From Massilia forsythiae (lineage in GTDB: Bacteria > Pseudomonadota > Gammaproteobacteria > Burkholderiales > Burkholderiaceae_D): a DNA stretch of 64,000 nt. Shown in pieces: positions 36,503 through 45,915 of this stretch. The position numbers were made by a program, and so were the translations under genes. The DNA lies in NCBI RefSeq assembly GCF_012849555.1, contig NZ_CP051685.1, positions 3,844,001-3,908,000 on the forward strand, in the 5' to 3' direction. The notes beneath the pieces were generated by a model that saw only the letters and a list, made by a program, of their open reading frames with translations, was not told where the DNA came from and searched no databases. How positions within the stretch are numbered: the stretch's first letter is position 1; each line of letters begins with the position of its first letter.

Positions 36503-37078
36503 ATGAAACCCGCAAAAGAAATCCGTGTCGGCAACATCATCATGGTCGATGAAAAGCCGTTTATCGTGCTGCGCTCTGACGTCAACGGCTCGAGCCGCAC
36601 GGGCTTCACCTACAAGTGGAAGATGAAGAATCTTCTGACCAATGCACCGCTGGAGAACGTGTTCCGCGGCGACGACAAGTTCGACGTCGTCGTGCTGGAC
36701 AAGAAGCCGGTGACCTACTCGTACTTCGCCGACCCGCTGTACGTCTTCATGGACGAAGAGTACAACCAGTACGAAATCGAAGAAGAAAACATGGGCGAAG
36801 CGATCAACTACCTGAAAGACGGTATGGAATGCGAAGCCGTGTTCTACGACGGCAAGGCGATCTCGGTCGAACTGCCGATCACCATCGCACGCCAGGTCAT
36901 CTACACCGAGCCGGCCGTCAAGGGCAACACTTCGGGCAACGTCCTGAAGGAAGCCAAGCTGGAAAACGCGATCGAAGCCAAGCAGTTCACGATCCAGGTG
37001 CCGCTGTTCGTCAACCAGGACGACACCATCGAGATCGATACCCGCACCGCCGAGTACAAGCGCGTCGTGCGCAACTGA
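36503..37078 (+). CDS. efp: Elongation factor P
   Basis: A 191-residue three-domain EF-P. The tip of domain I reads NGSSRTGF with Arg32, the residue that EarP rhamnosylates, in contrast to the Lys34 of E. coli EF-P. The other two domains are normal ([38 protein letters not shown]). It relieves ribosome stalling at consecutive prolines. A strong terminator follows at 37117. Confidence 0.98.
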   Translation: MKPAKEIRVGNIIMVDEKPFIVLRSDVNGSSRTGFTYKWKMKNLLTNAPLENVFRGDDKFDVVVLDKKPVTYSYFADPLYVFMDEEYNQYEIEEENMGEAINYLKDGMECEAVFYDGKAISVELPITIARQVIYTEPAVKGNTSGNVLKEAKLENAIEAKQFTIQVPLFVNQDDTIEIDTRTAEYKRVVRN

Positions 37079-37116
37079 TTGGTGTTCGTGACCGCATTCG
37101 CATGCGGTCCGATGAG

Positions 37117-37148
37117 AAAAGCGCTGCCTGTGGGCGGCGCTTTTTTTT
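37117..37148 (+). terminator. Intrinsic terminator of efp
   Basis: AAAAGCGC-TGCC pairs with GGCG-GCGCTTTT across a TGTG loop and runs into eight T residues, 38 bp after the efp stop. The next gene starts 26 bp further on. Confidence 0.9.
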
Positions 37149-37173
37149 CGCCCGTTTTGACTGGAGTATTACC

Positions 37174-37437
37174 ATGTCCGACAAGGAATCATTGAACCCG
37201 GCCGCGCTCGATGCCTTGCGTGCGCGTTTCCAGCAGCAGTCGAACAAGGCGCAAAAATATTATGCCGTCATGCACGCGGCGCGCGGCGCATTGAAAAGCG
37301 ACGAGGCGGCCGATGCCTGGATGAATGCGCCGCTGGCTGCCTGCGATGGCAAGACGCCGGCCGAGCTGGTGGCCGCCGGGCGCGAGCAGGAGGCGCTGGC
37401 GCTGGCAAACACGTTGACGCCGGGTGCGGCGCGCTGA
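37174..37437 (+). CDS. Small MbcA/ParS-type toxin-binding domain-like protein
   Basis: An 87-residue protein from the ATG at 37174 (SDKESLNPAALDALRARFQQ), with GGAG eight bases upstream. Its C-terminal half, ADAWMNAPLAACDGKTPAEL followed by VAAGREQEAL, fits the MbcA/ParS/Xre antitoxin C-terminal domain (DUF2384), which binds RES-type toxins. No RES toxin gene is adjacent, and the N-terminal half has no obvious DNA-binding fold. It may be a domesticated solitary antitoxin or a related regulator. It directly follows the efp terminator. Confidence 0.5.
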   Translation: MSDKESLNPAALDALRARFQQQSNKAQKYYAVMHAARGALKSDEAADAWMNAPLAACDGKTPAELVAAGREQEALALANTLTPGAAR

Positions 37438-37591
37438 CATCCCGGGCCATGGATGCGTTCGTCGATGAGTGCGATGCCTGACTATGTCACGTCGACCCTG
37501 TATATCGGGTCGATACGCCATCTCTTTTGCTAGACGGATCGCATCGGCAACTTTACTGCTATCCTCCTTGATTATTTGATCGGAGGAATGC

Positions 37592-39190
37592 ATGGAGCGC
37601 AGGGATTTCGTTCGCATCGGCATGGCGGCCGGTGTCGCCGGCGGCACCGCCGGCATCACACGACTGGCCGCAGCAGCCAACGGGGGCGTCAGCGGCCCCC
37701 TGCTGGAGGCCGGCGTCCAGGAACAGCAGGCGCATATGGCGGCCGGCAAGCTGACGGCGAAGGCGCTGGTGCAAGCCTACCTGGCGCGCATCGCCGCCAT
37801 CGACAAGGCCGGCCCCGCCATCAACGCCGTCATCGAACTGAATCCCGACGCCGTGCGCATCGCCGAGGAACTCGACCGCGAACGCAAGGCGAACAAGCTG
37901 CGCGGCCCGCTGCACGGCATTCCCGTGCTCATCAAGGACAACATCGCCACCGCGGACAGGATGAGCACCAGCGCCGGTTCGCTGGCGCTGGCCGGCGTGC
38001 GCGCCAGCCGCGACGCCTTCGTGGCGGAGTGCCTGCGCGCCGCCGGTGCCGTCATCCTCGGCAAGACCAACCTGTCCGAATGGGCCAACATGCGCTCGAC
38101 CCACTCGATCAGCGGCTGGAGCGGGCGCGGCGGCCTGACGCGCAATCCGTATGCGCTCGACCGCAACACCAGCGGCTCCAGCGCCGGTTCCGGCGCGGCC
38201 ATGGCGGCCAGCCTGGCGACGCTGGCGATCGGTACCGAGACCGACGGCTCGATCGTCTCGCCGTCGTCGATCTGCGGCATCGTCGGCATCAAGCCGACCC
38301 TGGGCCTGGTCAGCCGCAGCGGCATCGTCCCGATCGCGCATTCGCAGGACACCGCCGGCCCGATGACGCGCAGCGTCGCCGACGCCGCGCTGCTGCTGGA
38401 CGCCATCGCCGGCCCCGATGTGCACGATGCCGAGACGCGCAACGCCCCCGGCAAGCCGGCCGGCTATGTGCAGGCGCTGCGCAAGGACGGCCTGCAGGGC
38501 AGGCGCCTGGGCGTGGCGCGCAACTTCTTCGGCGATGGCGCCGCCGATGCCGTCGTCGAGCAGGAGCTGGCGCTGCTGAAGGCGCAGGGCGCGATCCTGG
38601 TCGACGTCAAGCTGCCGAATACCGACAAGTACGGCGACAGCGAACTGGAAGTGCTGCTGGGCGAATTCCGCCCCGACCTGGAAGCCTGGCTGGCGGCGTA
38701 TGCTCCCCATGCGCCGGTGAAGACCATGGCCGACGTCATCGCCTTCAACCAAAAGAACGCGGCGCGCGAACTGAAGCACTTCGGCCAGGAACACCTGGTC
38801 GCGGCCCAGGCCAAGCCGGGGCTGGACGACAAGGCGTACCGCGAGGCGCTGGCCAACAACCGCCGCTACGCGCGCGAGGAAGGCATCGACCGGATCATGC
38901 GGGAAGAGCGCCTGGACGCGCTGGTGGCGCCCACCGGCGGCACGGCCTGGCTCACCGACTACATCAACGGCGACCATTACGGCGCCAGCTTTTCCTCGCC
39001 GGCGGCGGTGGCAGGCTATCCGCACATCACGGTGCCGGCCGGCTACGTGCACGGCTTGCCGGTCGGGCTGTCGTTCGTCGGCGGGGCCTGGAGCGAGGCG
39101 ACGCTGATCGGCATGGCCTACGCCTACGAGCAGGCCAGCCGGCGCCGGCGCGCGCCGGGCTTTCCGGCGACGGTCAACGTCGCCACCTGA
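37592..39190 (+). CDS. Amidase signature family hydrolase with Tat signal
   Basis: A 532-residue amidase. The N-terminus ERRDFVRIGMAAGVAGG is a twin-arginine signal, so export to the periplasm is expected. The Ser-cisSer-Lys triad is present: Lys in GIPVLIKDNIATAD, and serines in NTSGSSAGSGAAMA and GTETDGSIVSPSS. Family members hydrolyse amides, ureas or carbamates; the substrate is unknown. GGAGG lies nine bases before the ATG. It is a single gene, convergent with the sulfur transporter. Confidence 0.9.
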   Translation: MERRDFVRIGMAAGVAGGTAGITRLAAAANGGVSGPLLEAGVQEQQAHMAAGKLTAKALVQAYLARIAAIDKAGPAINAVIELNPDAVRIAEELDRERKANKLRGPLHGIPVLIKDNIATADRMSTSAGSLALAGVRASRDAFVAECLRAAGAVILGKTNLSEWANMRSTHSISGWSGRGGLTRNPYALDRNTSGSSAGSGAAMAASLATLAIGTETDGSIVSPSSICGIVGIKPTLGLVSRSGIVPIAHSQDTAGPMTRSVADAALLLDAIAGPDVHDAETRNAPGKPAGYVQALRKDGLQGRRLGVARNFFGDGAADAVVEQELALLKAQGAILVDVKLPNTDKYGDSELEVLLGEFRPDLEAWLAAYAPHAPVKTMADVIAFNQKNAARELKHFGQEHLVAAQAKPGLDDKAYREALANNRRYAREEGIDRIMREERLDALVAPTGGTAWLTDYINGDHYGASFSSPAAVAGYPHITVPAGYVHGLPVGLSFVGGAWSEATLIGMAYAYEQASRRRRAPGFPATVNVAT

Positions 39191-39238
39191 AAAAATGGTC
39201 GGCGCGCAGGCGCTGCGCACCGCCATGCGCTGCCGGCA

Positions 39239-40456
39239 TCAGCAGGCGGTCGGGCGCAGGCGCTCGACCTCGAGGCCGAACAGCGGACGCAGGTGCGTGC
39301 CGAACACGTTGCCGCAAAAGGCGGCGACCAGCCACAGCCAGCCGTGCAGGCTGCCCGAGACGATGCCGCTGAAGTAGGCGCCGATGTTGCAGCCGTAGGC
39401 CAGGCGCGCGCCATAGCCGAGCAGCAGGCCGCCCGCCACCGCTGCCAACAGCGAACGCAGCGGCAGGCGCCACACCGGCGCATAGCGGCCGGCCAGCGCC
39501 GCCGCCAGCATCGCGCCCAGCACGATGCCGATGTCCATCACCGAGGTCACGTCGTGCGACAGCGGCGCCGCCAGCGCGGCGGCGTTGGCCTTGGTCGACC
39601 AGTAGGCCCAGCCCGGGGTGTCGATGCCGATCGCCGCAGCGGCCTTGGCGCCCCACAGCGCGAACGCCGAGGTCACGCCCCACGGCCGGCCGGATAGCGC
39701 CAACGTGGCGAAATTCAGCAGTACCAGCGCCAGCGCGCCGGCCGCCAGCGGCCATGGGCCGTGCAGCCACGGCGAGGTATGTTTCGGCTGCACGTGGGAG
39801 GCCACCAGGCGACCGTGGCGGCGCTTCTCGACCAGCACGGTGACGGCGGCGATCACTGCGAACACGATCCAGTTCAGCAGCAGCGCCGGCGCCAGGCCGA
39901 GCGTCTTGACCAGGGAAATCGGCTTGAGTTGCGGCAGCGCCGTCCAGAACGGCATGTGCGCGGTAGCGATCACCGAGCCCGCGATGAAGGCGATCAAGGT
40001 CACGATCATGCGCGTGCTGCCGCCGCCCACCGTGTACAGGGTGCCGGAGGCGCAGCCGCCGCCCAGCTGCATGCCGATGCCGAAGAGGAAGGCGCCCACC
40101 ACCACCGAGGTGCCGGCCGGCGAGACCAGGCCGGTGACCGGGTTGCCGAACAGGGTGCCGGCCGCCAGCGCCGGAAAGAACAGGGCGACGCCGACGGCCA
40201 GCATCAGCATCTGCGCGCGCAGGCCGGCGCCGCGGCCGTCGGCGATGAACACGCGCCAGGCCGAGGTGAAGCCGAAGGCGGCGTGGTACAGGGCCACGCC
40301 GAGCAGGGCGCCGACCACGTACAGCGCTGACTGGCGCGCGCCGACGCCCTGGGCGAGATACACCGCGCCGAGCGCGATGAGGGTCAAGGACACGCCGAGC
40401 GGACCCGGGTTGACGGCGGCGCGGCGGGGGAGCGGCAGGGAAGCGGAATCGGGCAT
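39239..40456 (-). CDS. YeeE/YedE (TsuA-like) sulfur-compound transporter
   Basis: A 405-residue membrane protein with about ten hydrophobic segments. The two family motifs with conserved cysteines are present: GMQLGGGCASGTLYTVGGGS and ARLAYGCNIGAYFSGIVSGS. In the characterised relative TsuA/YeeE these cysteines pass thiosulfate through the membrane. The partner protein TsuB/YeeD (TusA-like) is not seen next to it. It is followed on the same strand, upstream, by the MFS gene 63 bp away. Confidence 0.9.
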   Translation of the reverse strand: MPDSASLPLPRRAAVNPGPLGVSLTLIALGAVYLAQGVGARQSALYVVGALLGVALYHAAFGFTSAWRVFIADGRGAGLRAQMLMLAVGVALFFPALAAGTLFGNPVTGLVSPAGTSVVVGAFLFGIGMQLGGGCASGTLYTVGGGSTRMIVTLIAFIAGSVIATAHMPFWTALPQLKPISLVKTLGLAPALLLNWIVFAVIAAVTVLVEKRRHGRLVASHVQPKHTSPWLHGPWPLAAGALALVLLNFATLALSGRPWGVTSAFALWGAKAAAAIGIDTPGWAYWSTKANAAALAAPLSHDVTSVMDIGIVLGAMLAAALAGRYAPVWRLPLRSLLAAVAGGLLLGYGARLAYGCNIGAYFSGIVSGSLHGWLWLVAAFCGNVFGTHLRPLFGLEVERLRPTAC

Positions 40457-40519
40457 GGGAATGTGAACACTGTAAAACGCAATCGGTCATTGTCGCGCGT
40501 TTCCGGCTTTCCTGCAGGG

Positions 40520-41950
40520 TCAGGGGCTGCCGGCGCCGCCTTTGCGCACCCAGACGAATGCGCACACCGCCGCCGCCGCCGCGCAGGCGCTGCACACCGT
40601 CATCGCCAGGTGGAATGCCGCCAGCAGCGCCTTGCCATGCGCCGTCAGCACCGCGCCCAGCAGGGCGGTGGCGATCAGGCCGCCGCCGCGCGCCACGGCG
40701 CTGTTGAAGCCGGAGGCGATGCCGGTGTGGCTGCCGTCCACCGAGGACAGTACCGCGGTCGTCAGGGGCGACGCCACGCAGGCCATGCCGATGGCGATCG
40801 TCAGGATCGCCGGCAGCACGGTGCCCGCGTAGCCGCCCGGGCCGATGCGCGTGCCGAGCAGGAAGCCGCCGGCCACGACCAGGGCGCCGACCGCCAGCGG
40901 CAGGCGCGAGCCGATGCTGCCGGCCAGCCGGCCCATCAGCGGCGAACCGAGCGCCAGCACCACCGGGAACGGCAGCAGCGCCGCGCCGGCCTGCTGCGCC
41001 GAGTAGCCGAGCGCCTGGATCAGCGTGTAGGGCACCAGCACCATGAAGGCGCCGAGCGCGCCGTACAGCAGGAAGGTCATCAGGTTCAGGCCGGAAAACC
41101 CGTTCGCGCGGAACAGCGACAGCGGCAGCATGGCGCGTTCCCCGGCGCGCCGCTCGGCCAGCACGAAGGCCGCCAGGATGGCGGCGCCGGCCAGCAGCGC
41201 CAGGCCGGAGGCGAGCGTCAGGCCCTTGTCGGCCGAGGCCGCGGCCAGGCCCCAGGTGAGCGACCCCAGGCCCAGGCTGGCCAGGACGGCGCCGGCGGGA
41301 TCCAGCGCGGCCGGCTTGGAGTCGGCGGGCGGCCGGACGAAACGCCAGCCCATGAACAGCGCCAGCGCTGCGATCGGCAGGTTGATGGTGAAGATGGCGC
41401 GCCAGCCGACGGCGTCGATCAGCCAGCCGCCCAGCAGCGGACCGAGGGCGCCGGCGGCGGCGCCCGCCGCGGCCCAGATGCCGATCGCGCGCCCGCGCGC
41501 CTTGCCCTCGAAGGTGGCGCCCAGCACCGCCAGGCTGTTCGGCATCAGCATGGCGGCGCCGACGCCCTGCAGCACCCGCCCGCCGACCAGCAGCCACAAG
41601 TTGGGCGCCAGCGCGCACAGCAGCGATGCCAGCGCGAACACCGCGATGCCCGCCAGTAGCAGCCGGCGCCGGCCGAAGCGGTCGCCGGCGGCGCCGCCCA
41701 GCAGCAGCAGGGCGCTCAGGGGCAGCAGGTAGCCGTTCACCACCCACGACAGGTCGGCGCCCGCGCCACCCAGTTCGTGTCCGATGGTGCTCAGGCCGAC
41801 GTTCACCACCGAGCCGTCGATGAAGGCCAGGCTGGTCGACAGGATCGACGTCGCCAGCACCAAGTTCGGATGGGCGCTGCGCGTCGACGCCGGCGCGGGC
41901 GATGCGCTTTCCGCCAGCGGGCGGTCGCAGTTGGCGGGCAGGTTGCTCAT
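40520..41950 (-). CDS. MFS drug exporter, DHA2 (14-helix) type
   Basis: A 476-residue major facilitator with motif A-like GGAAGDRFGRRRLLLAGIAV, GRVLQGVGAAMLMPNSLAVL (motif C region) and GIASGFNSAVARGGGLIATA. The N-terminal STSLAFIDGSVVNVGLSTIG is typical of DHA2 proteins such as QacA. It probably exports drugs or metabolites by proton antiport. Its ATG overlaps the tssQ stop codon (ATGA), so translation is coupled to an apparently unrelated lipoprotein gene, an unusual arrangement. Confidence 0.9.
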   Translation of the reverse strand: MSNLPANCDRPLAESASPAPASTRSAHPNLVLATSILSTSLAFIDGSVVNVGLSTIGHELGGAGADLSWVVNGYLLPLSALLLLGGAAGDRFGRRRLLLAGIAVFALASLLCALAPNLWLLVGGRVLQGVGAAMLMPNSLAVLGATFEGKARGRAIGIWAAAGAAAGALGPLLGGWLIDAVGWRAIFTINLPIAALALFMGWRFVRPPADSKPAALDPAGAVLASLGLGSLTWGLAAASADKGLTLASGLALLAGAAILAAFVLAERRAGERAMLPLSLFRANGFSGLNLMTFLLYGALGAFMVLVPYTLIQALGYSAQQAGAALLPFPVVLALGSPLMGRLAGSIGSRLPLAVGALVVAGGFLLGTRIGPGGYAGTVLPAILTIAIGMACVASPLTTAVLSSVDGSHTGIASGFNSAVARGGGLIATALLGAVLTAHGKALLAAFHLAMTVCSACAAAAAVCAFVWVRKGGAGSP

Positions 41951-42486
41951 GGGTGTGGCGCGGCCTGGCGGGCCTTGTCGAACACCGGCCCCCACAGAGG
42001 GTGGCCCTGCTCGCCGGGGTCGAGGGTGAATGACGGATCGAGCCGCAGCGCCCGGTCGAAGGCCTGGCGGCACTGCGCCGCGCGCGCGCTCACGCAATAG
42101 CTGAAGGCAGTGTACTTCAGCGCTTCCAGGCGGGTGGCTTGCGGGCCGCCGGCGACGTCGCGCGCCGCCAGGCGCCGGATGGCGCCGTTGAAGTCGCCGT
42201 CGCCGTACAGGCGGATGCCTTCGCGCAGGCCGGCCTCGCTGGCGGCGTTGCCGGCCATGGCGTCGCTGCGCTCGCGCGCCGGCGCCGCCTGGCGTTTCAG
42301 GACATCGGCGGCCTTGGGGTGGGAAGGCGTGCGGGCGCGTCGCGTATCGAGGATCGGGTCGCCGCTGCAGGCGGCGAGCACGGTTGCGGCCAGCAGCGCG
42401 CACAGCAGCCCGGCGGCGCGCGGCGGGACGGTCCGCGTCCGTCCGCGCTGGCCGGTCGTCGCTGGGTGCTGGCTGGTCTGGTGCAT
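41947..42486 (-). CDS. tssQ: TssQ-family T6SS-associated lipoprotein
   Basis: A 179-residue lipoprotein from the ATG at 42486, preceded by GGAGG. The lipobox LLAATVLAAC places the lipid-modified Cys at residue 40. The mature part has LREGIRLYGDGDFNGAIRRL, LEALKYTAFSYCVSARAAQC and HPLWGPVFDKA, a TPR-like core typical of TssQ. TssQ proteins accompany some type VI secretion clusters. Here no other T6SS core gene is nearby; only the pseudokinase-PEGA gene, 18 bp upstream, matches that context. Confidence 0.8.
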   Translation of the reverse strand: MHQTSQHPATTGQRGRTRTVPPRAAGLLCALLAATVLAACSGDPILDTRRARTPSHPKAADVLKRQAAPARERSDAMAGNAASEAGLREGIRLYGDGDFNGAIRRLAARDVAGGPQATRLEALKYTAFSYCVSARAAQCRQAFDRALRLDPSFTLDPGEQGHPLWGPVFDKARQAAPHP

Positions 42487-42503
42487 GGCGCCTCCGTGGT
42501 GGG

Positions 42504-44396
42504 TCATTCGGCGGCGAAGTCGACCGTGATGCGGCCGTCGCCTTCGGCGGTATCGACTTCGAGCGCGCGTTCCTGGAAATTCGGATTGGCGATGCGGATG
42601 GTGTGGCGTCCCGGCGCCAGCGTCACGCGCTTGAGCGGCGGACTGACGCCGCGTTCGGCGCCGTCCACATAGACCACGCCCCACGGCTGGATCTGCAGCC
42701 GGTAGGCGGCGCCGCCGTTGGGGACGGGCGCTTCGGATGCCGGCTGCGCCGCCGAAGACGCGGCGGCCGGCCGCTCCGGCGCGGCGGCCGGTGCAGGGGC
42801 GGGATTGACGCTGCCGGCGTTGCGCGGTGCGCCGGGCTGCAACGGCGGCATGGGCGCCTTGGCAGTTGCGGGCGCCGGGAACGGTGTTGGCGTGGCCGCC
42901 ATGTTGCCGCTCGCCGGCTGGCCGGCGGCTGCCGCGGGCGTTGCCGGCGCCGTCGCCGTACCGCCTTGTGCAACAGTGCTCGCTGACGTAGTGGGCGGCG
43001 CCGCGGACGGCGCGGCGGACGGCGCCTGGTCGGTGCCCGTCCCGGCGCTGCCGGTGGCAGATGTGCCAATGTCAGGCGTACCGGCGGCCGGCACGCTGGC
43101 GGCTGGCGTACCGGTACCCGGCACGGTTCCGGCGTCCTCCACCGGTGCCGGTGCCCGGCCGGCAGGCGTGGACGGTCCCTTGCCGCGCCATCCGAGGTAC
43201 CCGGCCAGCACGATGGCCACCAGCACGGCCGCGCCCACGGCCAGGCTCCAGGGCCGGCGCTGCGCCTGCGGTGCGCGGCCGGCGTTGGCCTTGCCGGCCT
43301 GCAGCGGCGGCGGCGGGATGCCGACCGCGACCGAAGGGGATGTCGAGGCCGACAGCGGCGGGATGACGGCGGCTGTCTCCAGCGGTGCCGGGCTGGAGGG
43401 GCGCAGCGGTTGCGGTACCGGCCCGTCGTCCGTCGAGGAAGCCGGCCGTGCGGATGCCGCATCGGCAGCGGGTACGGACGGCGCATCCGCGGCCGGTCCC
43501 GCTTGCGCGGGCTTGATCAGCTGCGCCGGGACGGCGGGCGGCGCCGTGTCGCCGGATCGGGCGGCATCGGCCAGCGGCGCAGTATCGGGTACGGGTACGG
43601 GCACGGGCGCAGTATCGGGTACGGGCGCGGGCGCCGGGTCGGGAACCTGTGCCATCCCGGTTCGTGCGGAAGCGTCGCTTTCCTGCGCCGGTGCGTCCGG
43701 CCGGGGTGCACCGTCGTCCGGGTCCGCCGCCGCATCCAGTTCTGCGATGATGGCATCCAGCTGCGCCGCCGGATCCGGCTCCAGGGCATCGGCCGGCGCA
43801 GGCTCGTCGTCCGGTATCGGCCCCAGGTCGGCCGGATCGATCGCATCGAGGTCCAGGCCGGGCAGGTCCAGTCCGGCCGGCGCAGGCGGCGGCGCCGGCG
43901 TCTCGACCGCCGCGATGCCGAGCAGCCCGCGCAGTTCGCCGATGCCGTGCGGACGCTCCCCGGGATCGGGCGACATGCAGCGGTCGATCGCCGTCAGCAG
44001 CGGTTCGCCGTAGCCGGGCAGGTCGCGTCCGCGCAACGGTCCTTGCGGCAGCAGTTCCCGGGTGATGGCGTAGTGGATGACGCCGGCCAGGGCATGCAGG
44101 TCTTCTTCTACCGCGGGCCGTACGTCGCTGAGGAGCAGGGGCAGCAGCAGCGGCGCACCGTTGTCGTGGATGGCGACGGTGTCGGGCGTGATGGCGCGGT
44201 GCGGCATGCCCATCGCGGTCTGCATGTCGATCGAGCGCAGCAGCTGGCGGATGAGCTTGTAGCACCAGGCCTCGTCGATCCGTCCGGGATCGTGCTCGAC
44301 GATGTCCCTGACGGTGTTGCCGATGGAAGCCGCGTGGTCCGGGCCGGTATTGGTTGGGCTGGTCATCTCGTCGATCTGGTTGCGTAGCAAAATCAT
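42504..44396 (-). CDS. Membrane pseudokinase with PEGA domain
   Basis: A 630-residue protein. Residues 25-160 match only the C-lobe of Ser/Thr kinases: PHRAITPDTVAI replaces the catalytic HRD with His66-Arg67-Ala68, and no glycine loop is present, so it should be inactive. Residues 160-385 are Pro/Ala/Asp-rich. WSLAVGAAVLVAIVLAGYLG (about 388-408) is a single membrane helix. A Pro/Ala/Thr-rich stretch leads to a C-terminal PEGA domain (VVYVDGAERGVSPPLKRVTL, GRHTIRIANPNFQ). The topology suggests a cytosolic pseudokinase linked to a periplasmic surface- or wall-binding domain. It precedes tssQ. An alternative start is at 44366. Confidence 0.75.
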   Translation of the reverse strand: MILLRNQIDEMTSPTNTGPDHAASIGNTVRDIVEHDPGRIDEAWCYKLIRQLLRSIDMQTAMGMPHRAITPDTVAIHDNGAPLLLPLLLSDVRPAVEEDLHALAGVIHYAITRELLPQGPLRGRDLPGYGEPLLTAIDRCMSPDPGERPHGIGELRGLLGIAAVETPAPPPAPAGLDLPGLDLDAIDPADLGPIPDDEPAPADALEPDPAAQLDAIIAELDAAADPDDGAPRPDAPAQESDASARTGMAQVPDPAPAPVPDTAPVPVPVPDTAPLADAARSGDTAPPAVPAQLIKPAQAGPAADAPSVPAADAASARPASSTDDGPVPQPLRPSSPAPLETAAVIPPLSASTSPSVAVGIPPPPLQAGKANAGRAPQAQRRPWSLAVGAAVLVAIVLAGYLGWRGKGPSTPAGRAPAPVEDAGTVPGTGTPAASVPAAGTPDIGTSATGSAGTGTDQAPSAAPSAAPPTTSASTVAQGGTATAPATPAAAAGQPASGNMAATPTPFPAPATAKAPMPPLQPGAPRNAGSVNPAPAPAAAPERPAAASSAAQPASEAPVPNGGAAYRLQIQPWGVVYVDGAERGVSPPLKRVTLAPGRHTIRIANPNFQERALEVDTAEGDGRITVDFAAE

Positions 44397-44477
44397 GCCA
44401 GAATAACAGGAAAGTTGTCGGATTTCAGCCCAACCGTGCGCCGTGGTGCCGGCGCCGGTCCCTTGTCGCGCTCCCGC

Positions 44478-45887
44478 TCAGGGCGTAATGAAACGCATCC
44501 GGAAATTGCGTCCCTTGACGCTGCCGTAGTCCGCACCCAGCGGATTGCCGGCGCTCAGGCGCGCGAAGGCCTGCTCGGCCACGTCGCGCGCCAGCGCCAC
44601 GTAGCTGGCGAATTCGAGGATGTGGATCTTGCCGACCTGTTCCTTGGTCAGGCCGCCGTCGTTGGTCAGCGCGCCCAGCAGGTCGCCCGGGCGCAGCTTG
44701 TCCTTCTTGCCGCCGGCGAAGCACAGCGTGACCATCGGCGCCGGTTCCACCACGCCGGCGTCGCCATCGAGCTCGTCCAGCGGATGCCAGGACGCGGGCG
44801 CGCCCTGCATGTCCTCGATGGCGCGCACGAAGCGCTTTTCGTTGGGCGCGCACAGCGACAGCGCCAGGCCGCTCTCGCCCGCGCGGCCGGTGCGCCCGAC
44901 CCGGTGCACGTGCACTTCCGGGTCCTTGGAGACGTCGACGTTGATCACCGCTTCCAGGCCGGCGATGTCGATGCCGCGCGCCGCCACGTCGGTGGCGACC
45001 AGCACCGAACAGCTGCGGTTGGCGAACAGCACCAGGGTCTCGTCGCGGTCGCGCTGCTCCAGTTCGCCGTACAGCGCCAGAGCCGAAAAGCCCTGCTGCT
45101 GCAGGTAATCGGCCACTTCGCGGCAGCGCGCCTTGGTGTTGCAGAAGGCGATCGCCGACGCCGGGCGGTAGTGGCGCAGCAGGCGCGCCACGGCGGCGTC
45201 GCGGCCGTCGAAGCCGATCTCGTAGAAGCGCTGTTCGATCTGGGCCGGCGCATGTTGCGTCTCGACCGCGATCTCCTGCGGATCGGTGAGGAAGTGGACG
45301 GTGGCTTCGCGGATGTCGTCCGGGTAGGTGGCCGAGAACAGCAGGGTCTGGCGATAGCTGGGGCAATCGCGCACGATGCCGGCGATCTCGTCGTAGAAAC
45401 CCATGTCGGTCATGCGGTCGGCCTCGTCCAGCACCAGCGTGTGCAGGCGCGCCAGGTCGAGGGTGCGGCGTTGCAGGTGGTCGCGCACCCGGCCCGGGGT
45501 GCCGACCACGATGTGGGCGCCGAATTCGAGGCTGGCGATCTGCGGGCGCATCGGCACACCGCCGGTGAGCGTGACCACCTTGACGTTGCCGATGCCGCGC
45601 GCCAGGCGGCGCAGTTCGCCGGCGACCTGGTCGGCCAGTTCGCGCGTCGGGCACAGCACCATGCCCTGCACTGCGAACAGCGTCGGGTTCAGCTTGAGCA
45701 GCATGCCGATGCCGAAGGCGGCGGTCTTGCCGCTGCCGGTCTTGGCCTGGACGATCAGGTCGCGCCCGGCCAGCGCCGCGGGCAGGGCGGATGCCTGCAC
45801 CGGCGTCATCTGGCGGTAGCCGAGCTGGGACAGGTTCGCGAGGAAGCGCTCCTCGAGCTGGAGCGAGGAGAAGGCGGTATCTTGCAT
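44478..45887 (-). CDS. dbpA: ATP-dependent RNA helicase DbpA
   Basis: A 469-residue DEAD-box helicase with AKTGSGKTAAFG (motif I), VLDEADRMTDMGF (DEAD), LLFSATYP (SAT) and VHRVGRTGRAGE (motif VI). The C-terminal domain (KKDKLRPGDLLGALTNDGGL, GKIHILEFASYVAL) is the DbpA-specific RNA-binding domain that recognises hairpin 92 of 23S rRNA. It acts in large-subunit assembly. The frame ends 81 bp before the pseudokinase start. Confidence 0.95.
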   Translation of the reverse strand: MQDTAFSSLQLEERFLANLSQLGYRQMTPVQASALPAALAGRDLIVQAKTGSGKTAAFGIGMLLKLNPTLFAVQGMVLCPTRELADQVAGELRRLARGIGNVKVVTLTGGVPMRPQIASLEFGAHIVVGTPGRVRDHLQRRTLDLARLHTLVLDEADRMTDMGFYDEIAGIVRDCPSYRQTLLFSATYPDDIREATVHFLTDPQEIAVETQHAPAQIEQRFYEIGFDGRDAAVARLLRHYRPASAIAFCNTKARCREVADYLQQQGFSALALYGELEQRDRDETLVLFANRSCSVLVATDVAARGIDIAGLEAVINVDVSKDPEVHVHRVGRTGRAGESGLALSLCAPNEKRFVRAIEDMQGAPASWHPLDELDGDAGVVEPAPMVTLCFAGGKKDKLRPGDLLGALTNDGGLTKEQVGKIHILEFASYVALARDVAEQAFARLSAGNPLGADYGSVKGRNFRMRFITP

Positions 45888-45915
45888 GGTGAAATCCGCG
45901 TGCGCGGTGGTGAAA

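Noticed and set aside
42504-44396. Active Ser/Thr kinase of a T6SS phosphorylation switch
   Set aside because: The catalytic Asp is replaced (HRA), and the ATP-binding N-lobe is absent.
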